Shown here: positions 15,704 through 25,187 of the stretch, in pieces | How the letters are laid out: the number at the start of each line of letters is the position of its first letter | How positions within the stretch are numbered: the stretch's first letter is position 1 | The notes under the pieces: generated by a model | Told to the model about the DNA's origin: nothing | Databases searched by the model: none | The model's input: the letters and a program-made list of their open reading frames with translations, nothing else | NCBI RefSeq assembly: GCF_002850745.1 | Contig: NZ_KZ559470.1 | Coordinates: 62,001-126,000 of the forward strand | Source of the DNA: Nonomuraea indica | GTDB taxonomy: Bacteria; Actinomycetota; Actinomycetes; Streptosporangiales; Streptosporangiaceae | Direction of reading: 5' to 3' | DNA length: 64,000 nucleotides | Position numbers and translations under genes: made by a program

Positions 15704-17135
15704 TCATGCCTGCGCGGGGGTGAAGGCGGTCCGCCAGGCGGCGTATCCGCCGATGAGATCGCTCACCTGATCGCGTCCCTTGTGCTCCAGCAGGCCGGCC
15801 GCGATGGCGGAACGGGCGCCGCCGGCGCAGTAGACGACGACCGGGCCGTCCGGGATCTCGGCCAGCCGCGCCGGGAGCTGGGCGAGAGGAATGTTGACCG
15901 CGCCCTCGACGGCGCCGTCCGCGACCTCGCTCGCGTTGCGGACGTCGAGCAGGAACGGGGGCCGCCGGCCCTGGAGGGCCTCGCGCAGCTGGGCGGCGGT
16001 CAGGCGGCTGGAGTGGGCGACCTCGTCGGGCGTGGCGAGGAAGGCGGCCTCGGGGTCGCGCAGGTAGCCGGTGACCGTGTCGAAGCCGATCCGGGCCAGC
16101 CGGGTGACGACCTCGGCCTCGCGGTCCTGGGGGGCGATGACGACGATCTCGCGGCCGGGTTCGACGACCGTTCCGGAGCGTTCCGCGAAGCGGCCGTCGG
16201 CGGGCACGCTGACAGACCCGCGCAGGTGGGCCAGGGCGAAGTCCTGGGCGTCGCGGGCGTCGAGCACCACGGCGCCGGCGCGGCGCCGGTCGAGGAACTC
16301 CTCGGCCGTCAGCGGCCGGGCGTGCGCGGCCACGTCCAGCAGCTCGTGGTTCCTGCGGTTCAGCATGGCGTCGAAGACGAAGTAGCCGGGAGCGGGCGGC
16401 TGTCCCTCGGTCACGATGGACAGGAACTCCTCCTCGCTCATCGGCCGGCACGCGTAGTTGGTCAGCCGCTGCACGCCGATCGTCGAGGCCCGTTCGGTGG
16501 ACAGGTTCTTGCCGCAGGCGGAGCCGGCGCCGTGGGCGGGGAACACCCGCACCTCGTCCGGCAGGCTCATGAGCTTGCGCTGCACGCTGTCGTACAGCAT
16601 CCGGCCGAGCTGGTCGGAGGTCGTGCCGAGCGAGGCGAGCTGGTCGGAGGTCGGCGAGCTGGTCGGAGGTCGTGCCGAGCGAGGCGAGCAGGTCGGGCCG
16701 GCCGACGTCGCCGACGAACAGCGCGTCGCCGGTCAGCACGCCGTACGGCACCGCGTCGCCGGCGTGCTCGCGGACCAGGACGCTGATCGACTCCGGCGTG
16801 TGGCCGGGTGTCTCCATGATCTCCAGCACGACGTCCCCGAGTTCGATCCGGTCGCCGTGGGCGAGCCTGCGGATCGGGTACTCGATCTCGGCGAGGCGGC
16901 CGTACCCGATCCACGCGCCGGTGCGCGCGGCCAGCTCCAGGTGACCGGCGAGGAAATCGGCGTGGAAGTGGGTGTTGATCACCCCGTCGATCCGCAGCCC
17001 GTGCGCCTCGGCGTCGGCGAGGTACTCGGACACGTCGCGCCGGGGGTCCACCACCACGGCCCGGCCTGTCGACGGATCTCCGATCATGTACGAGGCCTGC
17101 GAGAGGCAGTCCAGGTAGTACTGCGCGAAGAACAT
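15704..17135 (-). pseudogene. CstB-like MBL-fold persulfide dioxygenase-rhodanese, frameshifted by a 49-nt insertion
   Basis: The 5' part (MFFAQYYLDCLSQASYMIGD, with zinc/iron motif THFHADFLAGH) is an ETHE1-like metallo-beta-lactamase fold persulfide dioxygenase. The 3' part carries two rhodanese domains: the first lacks the active cysteine (VVIAPQDRE) and the second keeps it (VVYCAGGARS). This is the CstB layout, which oxidises persulfide to thiosulfate/sulfite. The two halves are in different frames. At 16607-16685 a 30-bp block occurs twice with a partial 19-bp copy between. Removing 49 nt restores a continuous 461-codon frame (1432-49=1383). The gene is therefore inactivated as read, unless the duplication is an assembly error. 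The ATG at 17135 follows AAAGGAAG. Confidence 0.88.
16607..16685. repeat. Frame-disrupting partial triplication inside the MBL-rhodanese gene
   Basis: Block A (30 bp; 16607-16636 and 16656-16685) begins GAGCTGGTCGGAGGTCG and ends GCCGAGCGAGGC. Between the copies, 16637-16655 repeats its first part plus GGC. The net gain relative to a single block is 49 nt, which is not a multiple of three. Confidence 0.9.
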
Positions 17136-18053
17136 GACACTTCCTTTCTGGGTACCCACGGGTGTGTTCGGTTTCGGTGGAGCGGCGCGCCGGGCCGTCG
17201 CGGCCGGGCCGCGTCGCCTGCGCAGGAGGAGAAAGGCGATCCCGGCCAGGGCGGCCGCACCGCCGGCCGGCAGCGTGACGCCCGCCCACGTGGTGGCGAA
17301 GAGCGCGGGCGGGGCCTGCTGGATGAGCACGAAGCCGCCCATCACGAGGACGAACCAGCCGAAGCCCCGGCGGAGGCGGTCGGCGTCGAGGTGCCCGGCG
17401 AGCCACCCGCCGGCGAGACCGCCGACGACCGCCGCCGCCGTGACGGGCAGGGCGATCGACCAGTCGACCGGGATGGTCCGCAGGTAGCCGGCCAGCCCGG
17501 CGAACGACTTCATCGCGATCACCACCAGGGAGGTGGCGACGGCCACGCCCATCGGCATGCCGCCGAGCAGCACCAGCGCGGGGACGACCAGGAACCCTCC
17601 ACCGGCGCCGACCAGCCCCGTGACCAGGCCGACGACGACACCCTCGACGATGACGTGCAGGACCGGCAGGTTCTCGCGGGCGGGCACGTGCTCGGGAGCC
17701 CGTCTACCGCGGATCATCGCCACGGCGGTGGCCAGCATCATCAGCGCGAACCCCGCCAGCAGCACAGCCGCGGGCAGGTGCGGCCCGGCCAGGCCGCCGC
17801 CGTAGGCTCCGGCCATTCCGGCCAGGCCGAAGACCAGGCCGGTCTGCCACCTGATGCGGCCGGCGCGCGCGTGACCGACGGCGCTCACCGCGCTCGTCAC
17901 GCCGACGACGAACAGCGACATGGCGATCGCGGACTTGGCGGGGACGCCCGCGAGGTAGACGAGCAGGGGGACCGTCAGGATCGATCCTCCCCCGCCGAAC
18001 AGGCCCAGGGTCAGGCCGACGGCGACGGCGCCGGCCAGGGTGAGAGCGGTCAT
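17136..18053 (-). CDS. TauE/SafE-family sulfite/sulfur exporter, open into the next gene
   Basis: A polytopic membrane protein with the duplicated TauE/SafE signature: LTLGLFGGGGSILTVPLLVY in the first half and LVTGLVGAGGGFLVVPALVL in the second. The family exports sulfite or sulfoacetate, or imports thiosulfate. The ATG at 18053 lies 17 nt after the rhodanese stop. There is no stop codon before the MBL start at 17135, and the two are in the same frame, so the reading frame continues from the exporter tail (KPNTPVGTQKGSV) straight into MFFAQYYLDC. Either a genuine TauE-MBL fusion or a lost stop codon explains this. The strong ribosome site before the MBL start argues that the genes were once separate. 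Confidence 0.85.
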
Positions 18054-18070
18054 GTCGTCGTCTCGCCCCG

Positions 18071-18655
18071 TCAGGCCGTGGTTCGCCCGGGGCGGCGGAC
18101 ACAGGCGAGGGCGGCGTCCACGTCGGCGCCCGTGCCGCGGTTGTACGGCAGGCGGGCGAGCAGCATGCCCATGGCGCAGGTGTCGGTCAGCCCGGCGAAC
18201 ACCAGGCCGGCTCCGACGAAGGCGCCGGCGAAGCGCGCTCCGGGCAGCCACAGGTCGGCCACGATGGACGCCAGCACGATCCCACCGGCGACCACCCTGA
18301 CCTGGCGCTCCAGGCTCCACCGCTGCCTGCCTCGCACCACCGGGGCGCCGGAGGCGATCCAGGCGTTCATGCCGCCGGCGAGGACGACCGCGTCGGGCAG
18401 TCCCGCGTCGCAGAGCTTCCTGTGCGCCTGCGTGGCCCGGCCGCCGGACTGGCAGATCAGCAGCATCCGCCCGCCGGCGTCGGTGACGATCCGCCGCAGG
18501 TGGATGTCGACCTGGTCGAGCGGCAGGTTGATCGCCCCGCTGATGTGCGCGGTCTCGAACTCGGCGGGCGTCCGGACGTCGACGACCAGCACGTCCTGGT
18601 TGGCGGCGATCAGCGCGCGGGCGGTGGCGGGGTCGATGTGGGAGTCGGTGTTCAC
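18071..18655 (-). CDS. Rhodanese with C-terminal membrane domain (DUF2892, YgaP/CstA-like)
   Basis: This 194-residue protein has an N-terminal rhodanese domain (VLVVDVRTPAEFETAHISGA, active loop LLICQSGGRATQAH with the persulfide-carrying Cys) followed by two hydrophobic segments (VVAGGIVLASIVADLW, FAGAFVGAGLVFAGL) of the DUF2892 type ending in a GxxLARLPYNR motif. It probably handles sulfane sulfur at the membrane. The GTG at 18655 is chosen because it follows a purine-rich stretch and begins just before the rhodanese fold. It is the first gene of the sulfur operon and lies 46 bp downstream of the nearest CsoR/CstR-like operator. Confidence 0.9.
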   Translation of the reverse strand: MNTDSHIDPATARALIAANQDVLVVDVRTPAEFETAHISGAINLPLDQVDIHLRRIVTDAGGRMLLICQSGGRATQAHRKLCDAGLPDAVVLAGGMNAWIASGAPVVRGRQRWSLERQVRVVAGGIVLASIVADLWLPGARFAGAFVGAGLVFAGLTDTCAMGMLLARLPYNRGTGADVDAALACVRRPGRTTA

Positions 18656-18700
18656 GGGCTTCTTCTCGTTTCGCTGGGTGGGAATGGTCCGGCGGGTCGC

Positions 18701-18716
18701 ATACCCCAGGGGGTAT
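18701..18716. promoter_or_regulatory. CsoR/CstR-like operator 1 (ATACCCCAGGGGGTAT)
   Basis: A 16-bp near-perfect palindrome of the ATACCCC...GGGGTAT type bound by CsoR-family persulfide or copper sensors such as CstR. It sits directly upstream of the rhodanese gene. I see no csoR/cstR gene in this window, so the regulator must be encoded elsewhere. Confidence 0.75.
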
Positions 18717-18746
18717 CTCACGAGCAAAAAGGGGGCACTCCCCTCT

Positions 18747-18762
18747 ATACCACCGGGGGTAT
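18747..18762. promoter_or_regulatory. CsoR/CstR-like operator 2 (ATACCACCGGGGGTAT)
   Basis: Second 16-bp palindrome of the same type, 46 bp from the first (start to start), with one arm slightly degenerate. Confidence 0.7.
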
Positions 18763-18813
18763 GTGCGAGCCCCGCGAGGGCGCCGACAAGGCGCCCGGGC
18801 GAGCGCCTTCTTT

Positions 18814-18829
18814 ATACCCCGGGGGGTAC
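18814..18829. promoter_or_regulatory. CsoR/CstR-like operator 3 (ATACCCCGGGGGGTAC)
   Basis: Third member of the set, further upstream. Apart from these operators, the 315-nt region 18656-18970 contains only GC-rich sequence with no credible gene. Confidence 0.65.
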
Positions 18830-18970
18830 CAGAAGGCAACCCGTCGGCAGGGGCCCGGCGACGAGCCGGCCGGTCGGACGCGGGCCCGCCTCGGCCGGGT
18901 GGCCCGCTCCCGCCGTCAGCGGCGAAGGGTGGGCCGGCCGGCCGGGCGCGGACCCGTTCCGGCCAGGGGA

Positions 18971-20278
18971 TCAATGGCAGGCGGTCGCCGGGATCGTGTC
19001 CCGGACCCGGCCGTCGTCCTGGACGAGCTGGCCGGAGAACCCGGTGTCGGACAGGGTCAGCTTCAGCACGCCGTGCAGGCCGGTCAGGCGTACCAGGCTG
19101 TTGGGGTGCACCTCGTGTTCGAAGGTGTAGGTGTCGGCGCCGCCCAGGCCGGCGGTGACGGCCAGCGGCCCGGCCGGGGTGGCCCTGCCGTCGGGGTCCT
19201 GAGGCCGGAACCGCTCGTAGACGTGGTCGTGCCCGTTGAGGATCAGGTCGGCGCCGGCGGCGTGGAGCGCCCGCCACGCCGGCAGGCTGACGGGGTTGTA
19301 ACCCTTGCTGCCGGAGTTGAACAGCGGGTGGTGCCAGTACGCGGCGACGCATCCCCTGGTGTTCCGGGCGAGGTCGTTCTTCAACCAGGTCACCTGCGCC
19401 GAGCCGGCGGACATGGACTGCTCGGAGTCGAGGGCGACGAAGTGCCAGTTGCCGTGGTCGAAGCTGTAGTACGTCTTGCCGGCGGGGGTGGCGACGGAGC
19501 CGAAGTACGCCTTGTACCCGGCGGCTCCCCCGGCCGGGTCGTAGTACTCGTGGTTGCCCGGCGTGGGCCTGGTCTTGTGCTTGAACCGCCCCCACGTGGT
19601 GGCGTAGTAGGACCGGTACTCCGACAGCCGCCCGTCGTCGTACTGGTTGTCGCCCATGGTCAGCACGTAGACGGGGTCGATCGACTCGACCAGCCGGGCG
19701 GTGCGCTCGTGCGCGCAGGCGGTGCCGTCGCCCGCGTCGCAGGTCCCGGCGATGTCGCCGGCGGCCGCGACGACGAACGACCCGCCGCCGTCGCCGCCGC
19801 CCTTGCCGTAGACCTCCAGCTCCCACAGCGAGTAGCCGTAAGGTGTGGCGCGGGCTGTGCCGTACACCCGCACGTGGCGCCCGCTCCCGGACACGCTCAG
19901 GTCGTCGACGCCGCCGTCGCCGGAGGAGGTCGAGTACAGGGTGGTCCAGGACGTCCCGTCGGCCGACACCTGCACCCGGTACGCCTTCGCGTGGGCGACC
20001 TCCCAGGACAGCCGCACCCGGCTGATCGTCGCCTGGCCGCCCAGGTCCACTCTGATCCACTGGGGGTCGGCGCCTTCCGCCGAGGCCCAGCGCGTCGTGG
20101 CGGCGCCGTCCACGGCCTTGTCGGCGGTGAGGGTGGCGTCCTCCACCGAGGACGCGATGGCGGGCCTGCCCTGCGAGATGAGCCCGTCGGCCGCGTGGCC
20201 GGGCGCGGCCTGCCCGATCTGGAGCAGCATGCCCGCCGCGAGCAGCGCCACAGCGGCCCTGATCCGTCTGGATAACAC
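18971..20278 (-). CDS. Secreted calcineurin-like phosphoesterase with N-terminal F5/8-type C domain
   Basis: This 435-residue protein has a signal peptide (MLSRRIRAAVALLAAGMLLQ...GHAADG), a discoidin/F5-8C-like galactose-binding domain (AIASSVEDATLTADKAVDG to YGYSLWELEVYG, about residues 35-155) and a metallophosphoesterase domain. The latter shows metal-ligand motifs GDIAGTC, MGDNQYDDG, TPGNHEYYD, WHHPLF and NGHDHVYERF. The layout matches secreted purple-acid-phosphatase-like enzymes that bind cell-surface or plant carbohydrate. It is the last of three leftward genes with the TolB-like protein and the MFS transporter (12-nt gap). Confidence 0.93.
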   Translation of the reverse strand: MLSRRIRAAVALLAAGMLLQIGQAAPGHAADGLISQGRPAIASSVEDATLTADKAVDGAATTRWASAEGADPQWIRVDLGGQATISRVRLSWEVAHAKAYRVQVSADGTSWTTLYSTSSGDGGVDDLSVSGSGRHVRVYGTARATPYGYSLWELEVYGKGGGDGGGSFVVAAAGDIAGTCDAGDGTACAHERTARLVESIDPVYVLTMGDNQYDDGRLSEYRSYYATTWGRFKHKTRPTPGNHEYYDPAGGAAGYKAYFGSVATPAGKTYYSFDHGNWHFVALDSEQSMSAGSAQVTWLKNDLARNTRGCVAAYWHHPLFNSGSKGYNPVSLPAWRALHAAGADLILNGHDHVYERFRPQDPDGRATPAGPLAVTAGLGGADTYTFEHEVHPNSLVRLTGLHGVLKLTLSDTGFSGQLVQDDGRVRDTIPATACH

Positions 20279-20290
20279 TCCGTTCTCCCT

Positions 20291-21193
20291 TCAGGTGAGC
20301 GTGGGTGAGGAGGCTTCGGTGGCCAGCAGGCGGGGACCGCCGCTCCCGTCGGCAGGCACCGCCCACACGTCGCGGCCCTTGCCGTACATGACGGTGCCGG
20401 CGTCGAGCCACGCCACCTGGTCGTCCACGTCGGCGGTCTCGGCGAGCGGGGTCTCCCGGTGGGTGGCCAGGTCCAGCGCGTGCAGGCGCCACGCCCCCGA
20501 CGGCGTGCGCTTCTTGTAGACGAGCCTGCCGCCGTCCGGGGACAGCGACGGGCACTCGGCGTTCTCCCTGAGCACCCTGGCCTGCCAGCGGGCATAGTCG
20601 CCCTCGACGAGATAGGTCTTCCCCCTGGTCGCGACCGTGGCGTAGAAGCGGCTGTCGTCCGGTGCGAAGGTGACGCCCCAGTAGTTCACGTCCGCGGAGT
20701 GGTACCGGCGGCCGTCCTTGAGCAGCGGGATCTCCTCGATGCTGACGGTCACGTTCCCGGTCCGGGTGTCGAGCAGCCCGGTCCGCGTGGAGAAGGCGCC
20801 GCCGTTGTAGGAGTCGCCGGTGACGAAGACCGTCCAGGAGATCATCCTGCCGCTGCCGGAGACGCGTGCCCTGCTCGGAATCCCGGCGAGCGTGACGCGA
20901 CGGGTCGGCCGCATGGCGCGGTCGAGGACCAGCGCGTGCGTCGTCGGAACCGCCCCGGGCCGGGCGACCAGGCACACGCCGGTGCCGCGCGCCGCGGCGA
21001 AGCGGTCGCATCGGGTGCGGCTGCCGCGGACCAGGCCGGTGGCCAGGTCCCGGACCAGGAGCCGGCCCGGCCTGGCCAGGTCGACGGCGCTCCCGCCGGC
21101 CGCGGGCGCCGGGCGGTCAGGCCACAGGGTGTAGCCGGCCGCGCCGCCGCCCAGCACGAGCACCGCGACGAGCAGGATCACGCCGCGTCTCAT
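20291..21193 (-). CDS. Membrane-anchored TolB/WD40-like beta-propeller protein
   Basis: This 300-residue protein has an N-terminal signal-anchor (MRRGVILLVAVLVLGGGAAGYTLWP) and extracytoplasmic propeller-like repeats: FAPDDSRFYATVATRGKTYL, LSPDGGRLVYKKRTPSGAWR, WLDAGTVMYGKGRDVWAVPA. The repeated SPDG.RLVY motif is typical of TolB-like/PD40 blades. No catalytic domain is visible. Its start overlaps the MFS stop by 4 nt (ATGA), so it is co-translated with the transporter and may act as an extracellular accessory or sensor. Confidence 0.82.
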   Translation of the reverse strand: MRRGVILLVAVLVLGGGAAGYTLWPDRPAPAAGGSAVDLARPGRLLVRDLATGLVRGSRTRCDRFAAARGTGVCLVARPGAVPTTHALVLDRAMRPTRRVTLAGIPSRARVSGSGRMISWTVFVTGDSYNGGAFSTRTGLLDTRTGNVTVSIEEIPLLKDGRRYHSADVNYWGVTFAPDDSRFYATVATRGKTYLVEGDYARWQARVLRENAECPSLSPDGGRLVYKKRTPSGAWRLHALDLATHRETPLAETADVDDQVAWLDAGTVMYGKGRDVWAVPADGSGGPRLLATEASSPTLT

Positions 21194-22377
21194 CGGACCT
21201 CCCTCCAGAGCGACAGGCATGCCAGCACGCCCGCCCCCATCGCGATCAGGCCGGGTACGGGGCCGAACGCCGCCCAGGCGGCGCCGTACAGGACGGAGGA
21301 GAACATGCGGGCGAGGGCCTGCCCGGTCTGCAGCAGGGCCAGCCCGCTCGTGCGTGACCCGGCCGGCAGCAGCGGCCCGGCGGCGGCCATGAGCACCCCG
21401 TCGGTCGCGGCGTAGAAGAGCCCGAGCAGCGGCAGGACGAGCCAGAACGGCCCGGACGCGGCGAGCGCGCCGTAGACGGCCACGAGCGCCAGGTGGCCGA
21501 GCACGAACACCGCGCCCCTGCCCAGCCGGTCGGCGAGCCTGCCCAGGGGTACGGCGAGCAGCACGTACGCCGCCGCGGTGCCCAGGGGCAGCAGCGGGAG
21601 GTGCTCGGTCGCCAGCCCGGCGTTCCGTTGCAGCAGCAGGTAGACGAAGGCGTCGCTGACCGTGACCAGCCCGAGCGCGCATGCCGTCAGGCACAGCCGC
21701 CGGAACCGCGCGTCGCCGAGCAGCGCCCGCGCCGGCCGGCTCGACGCCCGGGGCGGCGCGACCTCGCGCCGGTCGCGGACGTAGAGCACGAAGACGAGCA
21801 GGCCCAGCAGGGCGACCGCGAAGCTCACCACGAACACCGCGTCGTAGGCGCCGCTCGCGCCGAGCACCGCGAAGGCGGCCAGCGGGCCGAGGAGCGCCCC
21901 TGTGGTGTCCATGGCCCGGTGCACGCCGAACGCCTGGCCGAGCCGCCCGGGATCGGCGCTGAGCGAGATCAGGGCGTCACGCGGGGCGGTGCGCAGGCCC
22001 TTGCCGGCCCGGTCGGCCGCCACCACCGCGCCGATCAGGGCGGCCGAGCCGCCGGCCGCGGGGAGGGCAAGCCGGCACGCCGCCGACAGGGCGTAGCCGA
22101 GGCCCGCGACCAGTTTGCGCCGCTGCAGCCGGTCGGCGAGACGCGCGCCGGCCAGCCGCAGCACCGCCGTCACGCCGACGTAGAGGCCGTCCACCAGGCC
22201 GAAGGCCAGCGGGCTCAACCCCAGCGAGAGCACGAGGTAGAAGGGCAGGACCGCGGTGACCATCTCGGAGGAGACGTCGGTCACCAGGTTCACCGTGCCG
22301 AGGGCCAGCACGTTGGCGGGCACGGCGAGGCCGAGCCGGGACACCTTGACACCGGACTTGACACCCGAGATGTACAC
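21190..22377 (-). CDS. MFS transporter
   Basis: This 395-residue 12-helix major facilitator has the loop 2-3 motif ARLADRLQRRKLVAGLGYAL, the second-half copy LAVPLGRLADRLGRGAVFVL, and AADRAGKGLRTAPRDALISL typical of the DHA1-like group annotated as multidrug or unknown-substrate exporters. The GTG at 22377 follows GGAG at 7 nt. It heads the three-gene leftward operon and is divergent from the Rox-like gene, with which it shares two inverted repeats in the 358-nt intergenic region. Export of a xenobiotic antibiotic is plausible but unproven. Confidence 0.9.
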   Translation of the reverse strand: MYISGVKSGVKVSRLGLAVPANVLALGTVNLVTDVSSEMVTAVLPFYLVLSLGLSPLAFGLVDGLYVGVTAVLRLAGARLADRLQRRKLVAGLGYALSAACRLALPAAGGSAALIGAVVAADRAGKGLRTAPRDALISLSADPGRLGQAFGVHRAMDTTGALLGPLAAFAVLGASGAYDAVFVVSFAVALLGLLVFVLYVRDRREVAPPRASSRPARALLGDARFRRLCLTACALGLVTVSDAFVYLLLQRNAGLATEHLPLLPLGTAAAYVLLAVPLGRLADRLGRGAVFVLGHLALVAVYGALAASGPFWLVLPLLGLFYAATDGVLMAAAGPLLPAGSRTSGLALLQTGQALARMFSSVLYGAAWAAFGPVPGLIAMGAGVLACLSLWREVR

Positions 22378-22460
22378 GGCAGTGCTCCATGGGTGGTCAG
22401 CATGGACTGCGCGGCCGGGTCAGTGTCTGAGCGCGTCACGCCGCAGGGGCGCCGCGCCAA

Positions 22461-22488
22461 GCCGCTTGCCTGGATCGTGGCAAGCGGC
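22461..22488. promoter_or_regulatory. Inverted repeat in the MFS/Rox intergenic region
   Basis: Perfect 10-bp arms GCCGCTTGCC (22461-22470) and GGCAAGCGGC (22479-22488) around 8 nt. It lies 84 bp upstream of the MFS start. It could be an operator for the MFS operon or a rifamycin-associated element; I cannot tell which. Confidence 0.5.
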
Positions 22489-22503
22489 CGGGACCGCGTC
22501 AAG

Positions 22504-22528
22504 ATAGTTAGGAAATTTTCCTAACTAT
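22504..22528. promoter_or_regulatory. AT-rich perfect 25-bp palindrome (MarR-type operator candidate)
   Basis: Arms ATAGTTAGGAAA (22504-22515) and TTTCCTAACTAT (22517-22528) are perfect over 12 bp with a single central T, in a genome of about 70% GC. The GTTAGGAAA core resembles MarR-family operators. It lies between the divergent MFS and Rox-like genes and could control either or both. Confidence 0.75.
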
Positions 22529-22632
22529 GCTCGGCAGCTTCCGTCGGCCGTGCCCGGTAAAGGGATGGACGGGAGGACGCCCGGGCTTGTAGCTTGCGGC
22601 TGACCGTGACACCGCCCGAGGAGGTGAGACCC

Positions 22633-24181
<1,549 letters not shown>

Positions 24182-24277
24182 CTGATCTCGCCCGGCGACG
24201 GCACGTGATCGAGGCACCAGGCGGCTGAGGACAGTGCAGGGCCCTGTCCGGCGGCGGCCGGTCAGACCCGCCGCGGC

Positions 24278-24928
24278 TCACCCGGCGGGAGCGTCGTAGA
24301 CAAGGGTGTACCGCCAGAACAGGCGGCGCCGGATCCGGGCGCCGGGCAGCTCCAGCGCGGCCGCGGCCCGGATGTCGGCCAGGGTCTCCTGCGGATCGGT
24401 GGTCGGCGCCGTCATGTGCGCGGGCGGCGCGTCGGCGCGCGCGGGATGCTTGATCAGGCCCATGACCGGATTGGCGATCATGGCCGGGAGGGCGACGAGC
24501 AGGTCTGCCGGCCCGGCCTCCCGGTGGCAGCCGACGATGACTAGGCGCCCGCCAGGGGCGAGGCAGCCGCGCAGGGCACGCAGGGTGGGCAGCAGCGGAA
24601 GGTGGTGCAGGACGGCGACGAGAGTGACGGCGTCCCACCGCCGGAGCGGGTCGCGCCCGGCGAAGTCGGTCTGGACCACGGTGACCGCGGGGTCGTCGGC
24701 GAAGCGCTCCGCCGCGGCCCGGGCGGTGGCGGGATCGGGTTCGAGCCCCGTGACGGTGGCGGCGTGGCGGCGGAGCCGAGCGGCGAGGTTGCCCGTGCCG
24801 CACCCCACGTCGAGGACATCGCGGGCGCCGGACGCGGCCACCTGCCGAGCGACCCAGGGGCCGTAGTGGTCGTTGTGGTTCCACGGGTGCCGCCGGTTGA
24901 ACCGGTCGAGGTGAGACAGCAGCGCCAT
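24278..24928 (-). CDS. Class I SAM-dependent methyltransferase
   Basis: This 216-residue protein has SAM-binding motif I in ARDVLDVGCGTGNLAARLRR (about residues 35-54), an acidic motif II TGLEPD, and LRALRGCLAPGGRLVIVGCH as post-motif III. The N-terminal LDRFNRRHPWNHNDHYGPWV is typical of small-molecule methyltransferases in actinomycetes. The ATG at 24928 is chosen because TAGGGT lies exactly 7 nt upstream, a leaderless promoter arrangement, with no Shine-Dalgarno. The substrate is unknown; it is not part of an obvious operon. Confidence 0.92.
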   Translation of the reverse strand: MALLSHLDRFNRRHPWNHNDHYGPWVARQVAASGARDVLDVGCGTGNLAARLRRHAATVTGLEPDPATARAAAERFADDPAVTVVQTDFAGRDPLRRWDAVTLVAVLHHLPLLPTLRALRGCLAPGGRLVIVGCHREAGPADLLVALPAMIANPVMGLIKHPARADAPPAHMTAPTTDPQETLADIRAAAALELPGARIRRRLFWRYTLVYDAPAG

Positions 24929-25039
24929 GACGATCACCCTAACGATCATCCGCGGCGGCCTCCCGCGCCGCATCGCCACGACTGACCCGGCCTGCCCCGT
25001 CACAGCCGACCCGACCTGTCCCGTCACGACGGGTGGACG

Positions 25040-25110
25040 CTTCCGGCACAGCCGACCCGGCCCGACCCGGCACAGCCGACCCGGCCCGACCCGGCACGGC
25101 CGATCTGGCC
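25040..25110. repeat. Short tandem repeat in the methyltransferase-phosphoesterase intergenic region
   Basis: CGGCACAGCCGACCCGGCCC-type units of about 23-25 bp recur three times with small variations between two divergent genes. No gene is credible in 24942-25187; the long open frames there are by-products of the repeat. Confidence 0.5.
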
Positions 25111-25187
25111 CGACCTGTCGGCCAGGGTTCGCCGGGTCGTCCACTGCGCGTCACCGGCAGGTGCGGGGAGGGTGCGGACAATCACGC

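Noticed and set aside
18788-18814. Rho-independent terminator (AAGGCGC stem, T-rich tail)
   Set aside because: The T-rich side is on the plus strand, where no gene ends. The stem is only 7 bp and overlaps the third CsoR-like operator.
15687-21011. A single 1774-codon open frame on the minus strand
   Set aside because: It is a chance high-GC open frame that runs through the antisense or alternative frames of several genes. Only its TauE and MBL portions (18053 to about 16690) encode recognisable protein.
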